From Selaginella tamariscina (Eukaryota > Streptophyta > Lycopodiopsida > Selaginellales > Selaginellaceae), in assembly GCA_003024785.1 (NCBI GenBank), contig PUQB01000045.1:845265-909264 (forward strand): a stretch of 64,000 nucleotides of DNA. Reading direction: 5' to 3'. A model generated the notes under the pieces. That model did not search any database, was not told the origin of the DNA, and worked only from the letters and a program-made list of their open reading frames with translations. The position numbers and the translations under genes were made by a program. This document shows positions 12,002 through 22,475 of this stretch, one piece after another. Position 1 is the first letter of the stretch, and each line of letters starts with the position of its first letter.

Positions 12002-13611
12002 CTCTATAACTTGAGCATTTTGTGACAGAGATGAGTCTTGAAGGCAACAAGTTGACTGGGGTGATACCATCGTCACTGGGTAACTGCTCGAGTCTGATGC
12101 ACCTCAACATATCGTATAACAGGCTTACAGGGGAGATTCCCAGAGTCGGAGCCTTGATCAAATTTGAAGCAGACTCCTTTGTTGGGAATCCTGGTCTCTG
12201 TGGACCTCCGTTGACTCTATCGTGTCCGTCGGATTTCACAAGCTTTAGAAAACACAATTGGAGAAAGTGGCTGATCATTATCGGACCAGTATTGAGCGTG
12301 TTAGTGTTGGTCATCTTCTTGATAACTGTGGCAAAGTATCACGTTCTATCAGTTCGAGTTAAGTACATACATCCATGTGTGTGTGCGTGCGTGTGTATGT
12401 GTGTGTTAAGCGAGGATTGATGTACAGTACTTCAACTGGAAAGTGGGAGATAATGCTCCAGGGAAGCTAGTGGTGTTTATCAAGAACTTCGATATTAAAT
12501 ACGAGGACATTGTATCTGGGGCAGGGGGTTTCGATGATGAACACTTTCTGGGAAGTGGTGGGTTTGGAACTGTTTATGCCTCTGTGTTGCCAGATGGATC
12601 ACGTCTTGCTGTGAAGCGGCTTCGTAATGAGAGAAGCCAGCATGTGGAAGGTATATAGTGTGTGTGCGTGTGCGTGTGTTAAACCTCACATATTATTGTT
12701 GCTGATATGCAGATGATGCTTCTTTTGAAGCCGAGATATCAACTCTTGGTCTCATCCGACATCGGAACCTTGTCTCACTCAAAGGATTCTACTCAAGCCC
12801 TCACGAGAAGTACGTACTTCTCTCTCTCACACACACACACACGCACACACACACTGTGACATAGGATGCTCTTATACGACTTGATGCCGTGTGGAAGCCT
12901 GCACGACGTGCTGCATGGTGCTGGTGGTTGTCCTTCCGGCTTAAGATGGACAAGCCGGATCCGGATTGCTGTCGGGACAGCCCGCGGTTTGCTCTATCTT
13001 CATGAAGGTTGCTCACCCAGGATAATACACCGCGATGTTAAGTCGAGTAATATACTCCTGGACACAGACATGGAGCCACATATTGCTGACTTTGGCCTTG
13101 CGAGGATTATTGAGAACCATGCAACACACTTCACAACAGGAGTTGCTGGGACTCTGGGATATATTGCTCCAGAAGTTGTATCTACATGCAGGTTAGTTGC
13201 CACACACACGCGCACACACCATATGTGCATATTATATATGCAGACTGACAGAGAAAACAGACGTGTATAGCTTTGGGATAGTACTTCTAGAGCTTCTGAC
13301 CGGAAAGAAACCACTTGTGATACCGGAGAGTGGGGATAACGTACTCAGCTTAGCTGCCTGGGTGAGGGATGGGAAGAAGACCGAGCTTTTGGACAAAGGT
13401 TTAGTGTGTTCTTCAGAAAGCCTAGTGGAGATTCTTTCACAGACGATGCAGTTGGCTTTGCTATGTACTTCTGATGGCCTCTTAAGCGTCCGTCCATGGC
13501 CAAAGTTGTGGGCTTGCTCGAGTATTTCCAGGAGACTTGTTAAAACAGGAGTTTAAGACTAACCAGATGGAGAAAGCTAGTGAGAGAATCGCAGATGACT
13601 TTGAAAGGTGA
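9391..13611 (+). CDS. LRR receptor-like serine/threonine kinase
   Basis: Signal peptide (9391 on), a cysteine-pair cap ([13 protein letters not shown]), more than twenty plant-type LRRs (xxLxxLxxLxLxxNxLxGxIPxELG), a second cap (GNPGLCGPP), one membrane helix ([19 protein letters not shown]) and a cytoplasmic kinase. Kinase motifs seen: GSGGFGTVY loop, LAVKRL lysine, HRDVKSSN catalytic loop (RD type), [14 protein letters not shown]. Introns: 9980-10033, 10322-10375, 10729-10778, 11122-11177, 11511-11556, 11958-12028, 12358-12427, 12651-12712, 12810-12864 and 13192-13243, all GT-AG and 46-71 nt. Three one-base losses are needed: T near 11952, C near 13478 and T near 13538. With these the kinase ends normally ([16 protein letters not shown]) at TGA 13609; uncorrected it ends at 13556. 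Ligand unknown. Confidence 0.85.
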
Positions 13612-13672
13612 AACAAACTACACTTTCTGCTTATTAAATACACAGATGAAATCATCAACGTTTCTTCAACTG

Positions 13673-13713
<41 letters not shown>

Positions 13714-13773
13714 CTAAGCGTGTTCGCATTAAGAAAATATATGTCTATTTAAGCATGTACATGGAAAAGCACG

Positions 13774-14064
13774 CTAAACACACTTGTGATTAAGGCTGCA
13801 TTTGCTGATATATGTATCCATGGTGGAGTTTGCTTTGGAGCCCTTGGCCGCGATCAGCATGCTGCAGAAACAATCTGGAGACATCGCCTTAGCAGCCTTG
13901 CAACACTTCAAACTTGGCTTGCTCATGATGGTCCCGTCTTGTACACAAGGAGCACCTTTATCATAGATTTCCGCTCGATTGCAGTCTGCCCAGATGCTGA
14001 ACAACATTTGTAACAAGACGAGTGCAAGCAGTAGAAGACTGCAGCTTGAAGCACACTTAGGCAT
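13774..14064 (-). CDS. LTP-like cysteine-rich secreted protein
   Basis: The start is taken at M-P-K-C-A-S-S (ATG at 14064), because a signal peptide follows at once (LLLLALVLLQMLFSIWA). An upstream in-frame Met at 14163 would bury that signal. The family motifs ADCNRAEIYDK, APCVQDGTIM, CCKAAKAMSPDCFCSMLIAAKG and a terminal C..C are present. The second conserved Cys is replaced by Gly (YDKGAPC), leaving the extra Cys of the CxxC pair as a possible substitute. A minus-strand TATAAATTTAC box sits at 14121-14131. The gene is convergent with the receptor kinase. Confidence 0.75.
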   Translation of the reverse strand: MPKCASSCSLLLLALVLLQMLFSIWADCNRAEIYDKGAPCVQDGTIMSKPSLKCCKAAKAMSPDCFCSMLIAAKGSKANSTMDTYISKCSLNHKCV

Positions 14065-14120
14065 GGTATATAGAAGAGTAAAAGCAATAGAAGACAGTGT
14101 ATGCAGCTCAGTGAAGAGCT

Positions 14121-14131
14121 GTAAATTTATA
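14121..14131 (-). promoter_or_regulatory. TATA box of LTP-like gene at 14064
   Basis: On the minus strand this reads TATAAATTTAC, 57 bp upstream of the ATG. An equivalent TATAAATTTACAC lies upstream of the paralogue at 15664, so the promoter was duplicated with the gene. Confidence 0.5.
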
Positions 14132-14164
14132 GCACTCCAGTTGTAGTATCTTCCTTCACACATA

Positions 14165-15132
14165 ACACAGACTAACTAAGCTGGCATAACAACAGCCTTG
14201 ACATGTAGCAAAAAAGATTAAACTATGGGAACATGACATTCATGTTTTGAATAGTCATTGAAACACCTGTATGTATTGTACTACATGCCACACGTTACAG
14301 ACGCGTTGACATTATGCAGCATTACCGCGTTCTATCTGTGGTCAAAGAGGCAGGAAACAAATATTACATATTTAATTGCATAGTTATAGAGTTGCCACGA
14401 TCTATGTAGTCACTTAGATTCTAAACATGTATTTAATTAAAGTATGTTTATCAAACACTACTTGGATTTGTGCTCCCCTGCCTCCCCTCCAAAATGTCAA
14501 TTCTGAACGTGTGCAAGTCTACTTAGCTGGATGGATAACAACGAGTCCCAAGTGTTTCTACAGCAGCAGTATTTACTTGTATATATAAATAATATGCAAT
14601 GTATATTAGATAAAATATTATTGATTTTAAATTAAATTTATAATACTAAAATAAATAGAGATTTGTACTTTCAAATTAAATTCCACTGCTCATTAAAAAA
14701 TTAAAACTAAAAAAATATATTTATAATGTATTTAATATAATATTTAAAATTAAACTATGTACTAACATATAGTAAAAATAACCATAAATTTAAATTGTAT
14801 TAATAAAAATAACCATAAGATCAAAATATATTAATACATCATACCTTCCTGTAAGCATAAGATAAACATATATGTAATAAAGCAAATTACTGTCATTATT
14901 CTAAAAGTTAACAATAGTTATCTAATAATACCAACATATTAAGACATAGTTCTAAAAGTTACAATAGTTATCTAGATCGGAACTATGGTGAAGCTCCGTG
15001 TTTCACTATTGACTGTTGCATGAAAATACTTACAACAGCTAGCCATAAGGAGTGAGTAGTTTCAAATGTAACCACAAACACACGCGCACGCATACAAATC
15101 TTAAACGTCAGCAGAGCTGGGGAGGATTTTAA
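14165..15132. other. Intergenic, mostly AT-rich
   Basis: No coding exon recognised. Part of the 14165-14470 sequence is duplicated at about 15770-16060 (the same CATGACATGTAGCA and GTTATAGAGT blocks), which belongs to the tandem duplication of the LTP-like gene. Confidence 0.5.
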
Positions 15133-15282
15133 ACATACTTCACAACAGCGAAGTCGTATCTACATGCAGGTTAGTTGCCGCGTGCACACACACACACACA
15201 CACTCGTGCAGAATGACAAACAGACATATATAGCTTTGGGATAGCTTCTAGAGCTTCTCACTGGAAAGAAGCCACTTGTGAA
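15133..15282 (+). pseudogene. Duplicated fragment of the receptor-kinase gene
   Basis: Matches the kinase gene around its last intron: ACTTCACAACAG, then GAAGT.GTATCTACATGCAG|GTTAGTTGCC, a CA-rich intron, and TATAGCTTTGGGATA..CTTCTAGAGCTTCT, equivalent to 13130-13320. The first part has an internal deletion and the frame is broken. It shows that a block containing the kinase 3' end plus the LTP-like gene was duplicated in tandem. Confidence 0.8.
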
Positions 15283-15349
15283 AGACCATACATGTTTCAC
15301 ATTAAGAAAATATATGTGTATTTAAGTATATACAAGAGTAACACGCTTA

Positions 15350-15664
15350 TCAAGATTTCACTGGTTTACCACACTTGATATTGGAAGGAACTTGAAGCTT
15401 GCATTTTCTGATATATGTATCCAGGTGGACTGTGCTTTGGTGCCCTTGGAACCAATCAGCATGCTGCATAAGCAATCTGGAGACATCCCTAACAGCCCTG
15501 CAACATTGCGAGCTTGGCCTGCTCATGATGGTTCCATCTTGTACACAAGGAACACCTTTAGCGTAGATTTCCACTCGATTACACTCGCCCCAAATACTTT
15601 GCAACATTTGTAACAAGATGAGTGCAAGCAGTAGAAGACAACAGCTCGAAGCAGACTTAACCAT
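15350..15664 (-). pseudogene. LTP-like gene with compensating indels
   Basis: The signal peptide and the segments GECNRVEIYAKGVPC and QCCRAVRD match the family. The next 26 residues are in the wrong frame: the expected M-S-P-D-C-L-C-S-M-L-I is present one frame over. The normal frame then returns at DTYIRKCKLQVPS with both terminal cysteines. The CxC pair is thus lost from the readable protein although the DNA for it is intact. As in its neighbour, the second Cys is Gly. Either two indels cancel each other in a decaying copy, or the sequence contains two errors. Confidence 0.7.
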
Positions 15665-16330
15665 GGTATATAGAGAGAGGAACCTTTGAGAACTTAGATA
15701 GATAGCCTAGTGTGTATAAAGCAGATGAAGGTGTAAATTTATAATACCCTTTACACACGTGCACACACACACACCTGACTAAGCCGGCGCAAGAACAACC
15801 ATGACATGTAGCACAGAAAGATTAAACAACTATGGTAACATGTACAATGAACACCTGTATGTTTTGTATACGTATACACAACGCGCAAACGCGACATTAT
15901 GCAACACTACAGCGTTTTACCTTTGGTCAAACAGGCAGGGAAGGCTACAAGGAAATTCTCATATTTAATTGCATAGTTATAGAGTCTATGTAGTCACTTA
16001 AATTTATAAAATTATCAAGTCTTTGAAAAACTTCCAAAACGTCAACTTTGAACGTGTGCGCGTTTACTTATGTGTTTCTTCTAGACTACTAATCACCGGA
16101 TTTTATATACTTATTACTTTTAATCAATCCACCACGTTGTGAAGAAACTTTCTTTAATATTATGTACTTAAAAGTAAACTTTGATTATTTTGATCATGAG
16201 TTGCAGTCTTACCTAAAAGTTATATATATACAAATACAATTCTCTCTCGTTAAGGCAATATATCTTAATTAACGTACACGCAGATGCACAATAATAAACA
16301 CAGTTCTCATTTATTTGATACTAACTGATA

Positions 16331-16993
16331 CTAATTAAAAATCTTTGGCTCTTCCAACCTGTACCAAAACTTCCTGAGTCGCCCCTTCCAAGCATCCAAC
16401 ACAGTCTGTTTGGCTTCTTCATCCTTGAAGACAACCTCAATAGACTTAGGAACCCCAGGCTTTAATGGCTCGCTATAGTTGAACCAGTTAACATCGCTGA
16501 TCTCAACCTCATCAGCAAGTTCCAGAAGCTCGTACAGAAAGTAGTCAACATGATCATCCGCCGGACGCTCGTTACCTTCCTCATCCCTCCACTCTGGGCT
16601 CCCTTCAAATACAGCATGCGTTTTCGCCGCTCCTGACGTTCCTCTTCCCACTGCTGCTTGGTAAAATCAGGAAGAAAACTTACTGTAATTCCCTTTCTCC
16701 GAGCAATGAACCTCATCTCCCGACTGAGAAGCGCTTCCTTGTCTTCGAGCCTGGAACACTTGAGGACTACCTTATTGGTGTTCGGGATGCTGCGAACGAC
16801 TTTGATCGTACTGTCGTCTATGTCCATCTGCTTGAAGTACCAGTTCACTGCTCTCTGCAGACTCTCCAGCCGGCGATCTCCATCAATTTCCCTATCAGTC
16901 TGCCGTCCCTCCATCACTACGTTCATTGCACGCCTCTTCCGCTCCATCTCCTCCTTGATCCTGCCACTCCCGCGCCACCTCCTCGTGATCCAT
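16331..16993 (-). CDS. RNA-binding-like repeat-family protein, copy 1
   Basis: One of five copies in this window (others at 23588, 25686, 29501 and 35864). The consensus protein has about 220 residues: an MDHE start, a charged helix (QEQESKEEMERKRRAM), a compact alpha-beta domain (TIKVVRSIPNTNKVVLKC, EALLSREMRFIARRKGITVSFLPDFT), an Arg/Glu helix (WEEERQERRKRM), then an acidic second domain (VDYFLYELLELADEV, VNWFNYSEPLKPG, SIEVVFKDEEAKQTVLDAWKG). The first domain resembles the RRM-like/C-terminal part of L1-type ORF1 proteins, but I cannot name the family. A one-base shift interrupts the start and the middle of this copy. A TATA box on the minus strand is at 17031-17039. Confidence 0.55.
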
Positions 16994-17030
16994 GATCAAC
17001 CCTTTTTAGGTTGTAGAGGCCTAATTGGCT

Positions 17031-17039
17031 TTATATATA
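17031..17039 (-). promoter_or_regulatory. TATA box of repeat-family copy 1
   Basis: Minus strand reads CTATATATAA about 40 bp before the ATG. The same CTATATATAAAGCC box precedes each of the five copies. Confidence 0.5.
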
Positions 17040-17270
17040 GATCTGACGGCATATAGGGAAAACCCAAATCAGACGGTTCTGATGGCTTTTCAAATACTGC
17101 ATTATCAGACGGCCGAGATCAACTATACTTAAGAATATTCGTGGCGTGTACCACACGTTTGTTCTAAATTGGGGGTGTGCGTGTGCATGCGTGCATCCGT
17201 GTAAAATAAAAGCGTGACATTGAAGCAATTAAAGAATTTACATAGAAAATATTTTCCTTTATCCAAATAA

Positions 17271-17495
17271 TTACTACAGTTCCCAATAGGCACTTCACTC
17301 AGCATAACGATTGAGTTAAGTGATAAAGATTTGGATTTACAAGCACCTGATAAGATAATCAAATGTTAAATTAAAACGCCCACACCCATGCACACGCACA
17401 CGCAGGTGCACGTGTGCACATGCACTTTATAAGGTGTTGGGTTATGACTACCACACAAATGCTCTTCCAACTGGTATAGCCTAGACTCTTCTAAG
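17271..17495 (-). pseudogene. NAPRT exon 14 and exon 13 fragments
   Basis: The minus strand shows a diverged copy of the last NAPRT exon (compare 36233-36310) and part of exon 13. Exon 13 is interrupted at 17496 by the copia element and resumes at about 21985. Confidence 0.75.
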
Positions 17496-17861
17496 TGGAA
17501 GAAAAGGAGATACAAGACTCAAAGTCGATAATACATCAATAGAACTACTTGCTATATATATATATAGGCTTTAACGGATCATATTTCTATCTCGGGAGTG
17601 ATGGCTACAGGTGCACGGGAGGTTGTTGCTGGCACATGAATGGAGTATCATAATGAAGGAGCCTGTATTTGAGACGATAGAATAATACGTTTTAAAAGAC
17701 GATATAAGTTCGATATAATGACAGTTGATAATAGTTTTTAAAGCCAAAGTTAATTTTTCAATAACATAAATACATTGTCAGAGTTTTAACCAGTGTGGTA
17801 ACACGTATCTCAACTTCCTGATCCTAAGATCTCTCAAATCATTCTTCATTATTCTCCAACA
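17496..17861 (-). repeat. Copia 3' LTR
   Basis: On the plus strand it starts TGGAAGAAAAGGAG and ends CTCCAACA; on the minus strand it opens with the usual TGTTGGAG. The first 70 bp match the shorter LTR at 21917. Length is 366 bp. Confidence 0.7.
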
Positions 17862-17876
17862 CTCCCTCTTAAAGCT
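17862..17876 (-). other. Copia polypurine tract
   Basis: The minus strand reads TTTAAGAGGGAG directly before the LTR start TGTTGGAG, as in plant copia elements. Confidence 0.6.
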
Positions 17877-20800
17877 GAGTCCGGGAAAGTATTCCGAGTT
17901 TCTCCCTCAGCTTAACAAATCTGTTCTTGGAGAGTGGTTTGGTGAAAACGTCAGCCAACTGCTGAAGAGAAGTAATGAACTTTACTATCACCTCTCCAGC
18001 TTGTACTCGCTTTCTGATGAAGTGGTGTTGTATGTCAATGTGCTTGGTCCTTGAATGAAACACTGGTTTCTGGACATAGCAATCGCAGTCCGGTTGTCAC
18101 AGAATAAGCTCGTTCCATCTGATGCATGTTGATGCAATTCTTGAAGAAGGCGCCTTAACCATATGATCTCACGAACTACATTCCCAGCTGCCACATATTC
18201 TACTTCTGCGCTTGAAAGAGTGATAGTGGACTACTTCTTGCTGAACCAGGAAACATACACCAGTGATCTGCAACATATACCGGAAGTAGAAACCTAATAT
18301 CTAAGTCACCAGCCCAATCTGCATCACTATACACCACTAGTTTCAGTGAAGATGATCCAGACTTTCTGTAGGCCAAACCATGCATGGACATTCTGTGTAG
18401 ATAATATTGCAGAACTCGTTTTGTCATCTACCAATGGTAGAGTGTGGGTGCTTGCATGTAACAGCTGAGAAGTCCTATAGCGAAAGCGATGTCAAGTCTT
18501 GTCATGTTGGCTACATACAAGAGCCCTCCTACTAATGAACGATAGCCCGTCGGTTGACAGAACAGAACGTCCATGTTGCAGATGAACTTGACTCTTGTAA
18601 CAAAGTGTGGGAATTAATAGTAATCTTGCATATTAAAATCTTGAGGAGCTTGCGGATATACTATTATTGTGTGAGCACTATTGTCCTGGGCCTTATTTCT
18701 ATCTATCTCCATACCAAGTAGTTTCAAAGATCCTTCATGACAAAATGAGTCATGAGTTTCCCTTTTATCTCAGCCAATAGAAGTTGTTGTTGCTACCATT
18801 CACATAAACTATGATGACAATGAAGTGCTTTCCACATTGTAACTGATATAGATTTCCATCGCTCATCAACTTCTAAAAACTAAGATTTATGAAAAACGAA
18901 TTAAGACACTCATACCATTGTTTGACGCTTGCTTTAAGTCGTACAACACCTTTCAAAGTTTGCAAACGAGTTTCTCTGGTTCTGTCCAAGATGTTCAAGT
19001 GGCTACATCATATATATCTCCTCCTTTAGACTGCCATTAAGAAATGCAATCTTCACGTTCATGTGATTAGCTTAAAGATTGAACTCCGTTACAAATGTGA
19101 TAGTGTCCTGACGCTTGTTTGCTTCACGATTGGTGAAAAAATCTCATCAAAATCTACTCTAGAACCTGAGAATATCCACGAGCTACGAGTCACTCCTTGT
19201 AGCATTGAATAATTCCATCTGCATTGCATAGAACCTTGTATGCCAACAACAACTAACAAGAGTATGATCTTGTAACATGTTGACAAGTTCATACGTCTTG
19301 TTGTGTTGAAGCAAGCTGAGTTCTTCTGTCATCACTGCCATCCAATGATCCAAGTCAAGGCTGGTGGTCTACTTGATCGGCTGAAAGCTTGTCTCCTGTA
19401 GTTTTCAATGTTGAAGGGTAGCCCATGTGTGAGGCGCTCCACTTCAGCTAGCTTGTGAGGACTTAGATCGGTACACTAGGGCGAGACACCGTCCATGTCT
19501 TGAACTGATGGGGTTGAGACATTTTTTGTAGGTTGTACGTGGTTAATCTACATGTCCCAGCATATGATCCTCAGGATCATCATCATCAGTTATCCACGTT
19601 CAACCTACAGGTGTCCACGGCCCCTTAGCATTGTCTTGTGCATTGTGTCTCTCATCCTTGTAAGTGAGTTGTTCATCAAATTGACGTTGGTCTCATCGTG
19701 ACTTGCTGAGTTTGGGAGTGGTAAAGTCGAAATCCAGATGGAGCATATCCACACTTTTGACCCTTGTTGTCTACTTGCTAAGACCTTGTTCCAGTACCTT
19801 GGCAAAGGCGACGCATCCAAACCTCCTCAAAGTGGAGATGTTCTGTCACTTTCCTGACCAAGCTTCTTCAGGTACTTATTGAGGAGACTTGATGTGTGGG
19901 ATCCTATGTGCAACTAGCTGAATGGCTTCCCACCAAAGCATCTTTGATAGAGAATTTTCAAGCAGGCAACTTACATCATCCATGAGCGTTCTATTTTTAT
20001 GTTCAGCAACTCCATTTTGTTGTGGAGAATGTGGACACGTTTGTTGGTGCAGTATTCTTCACTCCTTGCAAAAATTCTAAAAACTGTGGTTGACGTATTC
20101 TCTTTATCCGTCAGTACGCACAACTTCCATTTTGCAACATGTTTGCACCTCATCTTCATTTATGAATCGTTGAAACATGTCCAAAACTTGGTCTTTGTGC
20201 CTAAAGGGATAAACCGATGTCCGTTGAGAAAAATCATCAATAAAACTTATAAAATACTTGAGTGCAATTGTTTGCATGAGTTGGCAGACATCCAATGGAC
20301 AAGTTGAAGCGGGCGACTCATTGTGCTTGTTGTACATGGTCGAAAAGTCCTCCCCATTTGCTTTTCGAGAACACAAGTGTGGCAAGTGTTGGAGTGTTTG
20401 TTGAGTTTGGAGTCAAACCCGTCTTGCGTTTGCATCCTACGGATTAATGGGAAATTAGCTAGTCAAGAATGCCAGAGAGTGGTGGTTGTCATGCAGTCAG
20501 TTGGTGGTGTTTGAGGAAATTCTTTCTCATAAAGATTTTCTTTCTAAGGAAAGTGAGGGGAGATTTACCATTTTTGAGAAATTGACACCCAACCCTTATC
20601 TATGAGTTTGGAAACTGACACCAGATTTTTGACAAGTGTGGGGACAAACCATGCATCCTGCAAAGGACTTTGACATCATCAACTCCATGCACCGGTTTTA
20701 GCAACCCGTCTCCAACCCTAACAAATTTGCCCTTGCTCGCCCGGCAGCTGTAAGAAATTGGTTGGCATTTTCATCATATGCCGCTCGCACCCTGAATCTA

Positions 20801-21688
20801 TGGTCTGCATTGTTTGGACTGGAACTATCTTTTGTACCTCAAATGAAATCTCTGCATCTTCTTGAACATTGGCTGCCATATTCCCTGTGTTGAGCTTTTG
20901 CAACCACGTTGATATTGGACAATCTCGGGCCATGTGTCCTCCAAGTCCACAAGTCCAGCAAGTGTTCCCTCCTCCATAACCTTCCTTGCCTTTGTCTCCA
21001 CCTTTGCTCTCGGGACCAGGATGAGTGTTGCCATCACTTCCGGAGTTACTTGTTGGATTAAATCCAAGGCCTCTCCCATGTTGGCCATGGCCTCGTTCAC
21101 GACCTTTGGGGTCGGTGCCTGCCCAGCATGAGTCTTCAACATCTCCTATTGTCACTTGAACACCGAGTGCACCAGATGATTTTGTTGTCAAAGTCTAAAA
21201 TGAGTCCCTTGGTGGTCAACTTAGAACTCAGGATCATTTCAGCATGTTCAAACGTCAGAGTAGTCATCTGCACAACATGAATGAAAGGGTTAAAGACTGG
21301 ATCCTACATAGCATTGCACAAGGCAATTATCTTCTTAGATTCACTAAAAGCAACTGGATTGCCTTCCAATTCCATCCAAAGATCCTGGAGTTTTAACAAG
21401 AACTCTTCAAAGTTCTCTCAAGATGGAATATTGGTCTCTTTGATGCATGTTTCCACCATGCTTATCCTAGACAGAGACAATGTTGTGGAGATGAACCCAA
21501 ATCTCCCTGGCCAACTTTTCCTTCAACCTCATCATCAACGGATCAACCAACTTGGAGAGCAACAAACCTTTTGCTCGTTCTTCTTTCTTCAGTAGCCTGC
21601 CATAGTCGTCTTCGTCCAGTCTGCGTCGCGTCTCTTCCTCATAGAGCCGTGTTGCCGTCTCGTCGATGACCTCACCTTCAACCAACAT
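17869..21688 (-). pseudogene. Copia gag-pol remnant
   Basis: In minus-strand order: a gag fragment (21467-21688); a CCHC knuckle CWTCGLGGHMARDC followed by protease DSGCERHM (20718-21191); a GAG-pre-integrase piece CHTCVLEK and an integrase core FISFIDDFSQRTSVYPF (20104-20435); a reverse-transcriptase start FDEIFSPIVKQTSVRTL (19089-19292); and RNase H tails AAGNVVREIIWLRRLL, LFCDNRTAI, KHIDIQHHFIR and LADVFTKPL (17869-18194). These are all copia hallmarks. Each piece is in a different frame, so no functional polyprotein is possible. Confidence 0.8.
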
Positions 21689-21903
21689 AGACGCTCTAGT
21701 TTCTCGTCTTACACAAGAAACTTATTATGGCGTTGGAGGCTTGACCAGTCCCAGAGCTCCTCCATCTTCAGCATTTGCTTCATTTTTTTCAGACCAGGTA
21801 TTGAAGCCATGCCTTCTGTTGAACTAAGTTACTCCTTGGAGCAAGATAAAAAACCATCTTACTAAACTCATGGCTGAGAGATGTTCATAGCTGGAACACG
21901 TAG

Positions 21904-21916
21904 GACTCCGATACCA
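21904..21916 (-). other. Copia primer-binding site
   Basis: Minus strand reads TGGTATCGGAGT immediately after the 5' LTR end, close to the TGGTATCAGAGC that pairs with initiator Met-tRNA in plant copia elements. Confidence 0.75.
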
Positions 21917-21984
21917 TGAAAGAAAAGGAGGGACAAGACTCAAAGTCAATAATACATTAATAAAACTACTTGGCTATATATACA
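21917..21984 (-). repeat. Copia 5' LTR remnant
   Basis: About 68 bp matching the first part of the 366-bp LTR at 17496 (GACTCAAAGTC.ATAATACAT and so on). The rest of this LTR is missing. Confidence 0.65.
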
Positions 21985-22215
21985 TTGAGATGGCAACTTC
22001 TGTTGCTTAAGACCTGTAATTATTTCTTATGTGAATATATTATTGGCATCGCTTCAAAAGTTCAACATAGCGGCACACAACCTATTGTTGAAAAAACTTA
22101 TTCATATATAATGCTGTATATAAATGATATATTAAAATTAACCCATGTCTTTGCAGAGCGGCCTTCAGGACACCCAAGTATGCCATATCATAAACGTGTG
22201 TCTCTCTCTCTCTTA

Positions 22216-22280
<65 letters not shown>

Positions 22281-22475
22281 TGTATTTATCATAATATTAG
22301 AATACACCTCAGCCCAATAGCATTTGTATAGAGGTTTTATTCTTTGTGGTACTCTACCGATCTCGTTGAATGGATCTCTACATAATATGCTTTCTCCAAC
22401 CTATATTAATAGAACATGTTTAATTATTTTGTTAAACTATATATATTAAACAGTTTACCTTGGGGCAACCACGGA
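21985..22475 (-). pseudogene. NAPRT exon 13, exon 12 and exon 11 edge, first arm of a fold-back
   Basis: Continues the exon 13 fragment interrupted by copia (CTTAAGACCTGTAATT), then minus-strand exon 12 and the exon 11 donor edge (CTTGGGG). The intron between exons 13 and 12 carries an unrelated insert (about 22045-22270) that includes a (TA)n-(GA)n tract. Confidence 0.75.

Larger units (their letters stand above)
17496..21984 (-). mobile_element. Degenerate Ty1-copia retrotransposon
   Basis: Read on the minus strand, the order is 5' LTR remnant, PBS, gag, protease, integrase, reverse transcriptase, RNase H, PPT, 3' LTR: the copia order. The internal region has many stops and frameshifts. 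The element splits a duplicated NAPRT exon 13, so it inserted after that duplication. The flanks CTAAG (17491-17495) and TTGAG (21985-21989) may be a decayed target-site duplication. Confidence 0.85.

Noticed and set aside
11847..12314. A minus-strand open frame over the receptor kinase
   Set aside because: It is antisense to strong LRR coding sequence and includes microsatellite-derived H-T repeats.
13680..13712. The (GT)n tract as a Z-DNA regulatory element
   Set aside because: Such tracts are everywhere in this window, so nothing marks this one.
22040..22320. A possible small gene (116-residue open frame)
   Set aside because: It is made of NAPRT intron, a TA/GA microsatellite and a short insert. 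There is no family or splice support beyond one acceptor-like CAG at 22158.
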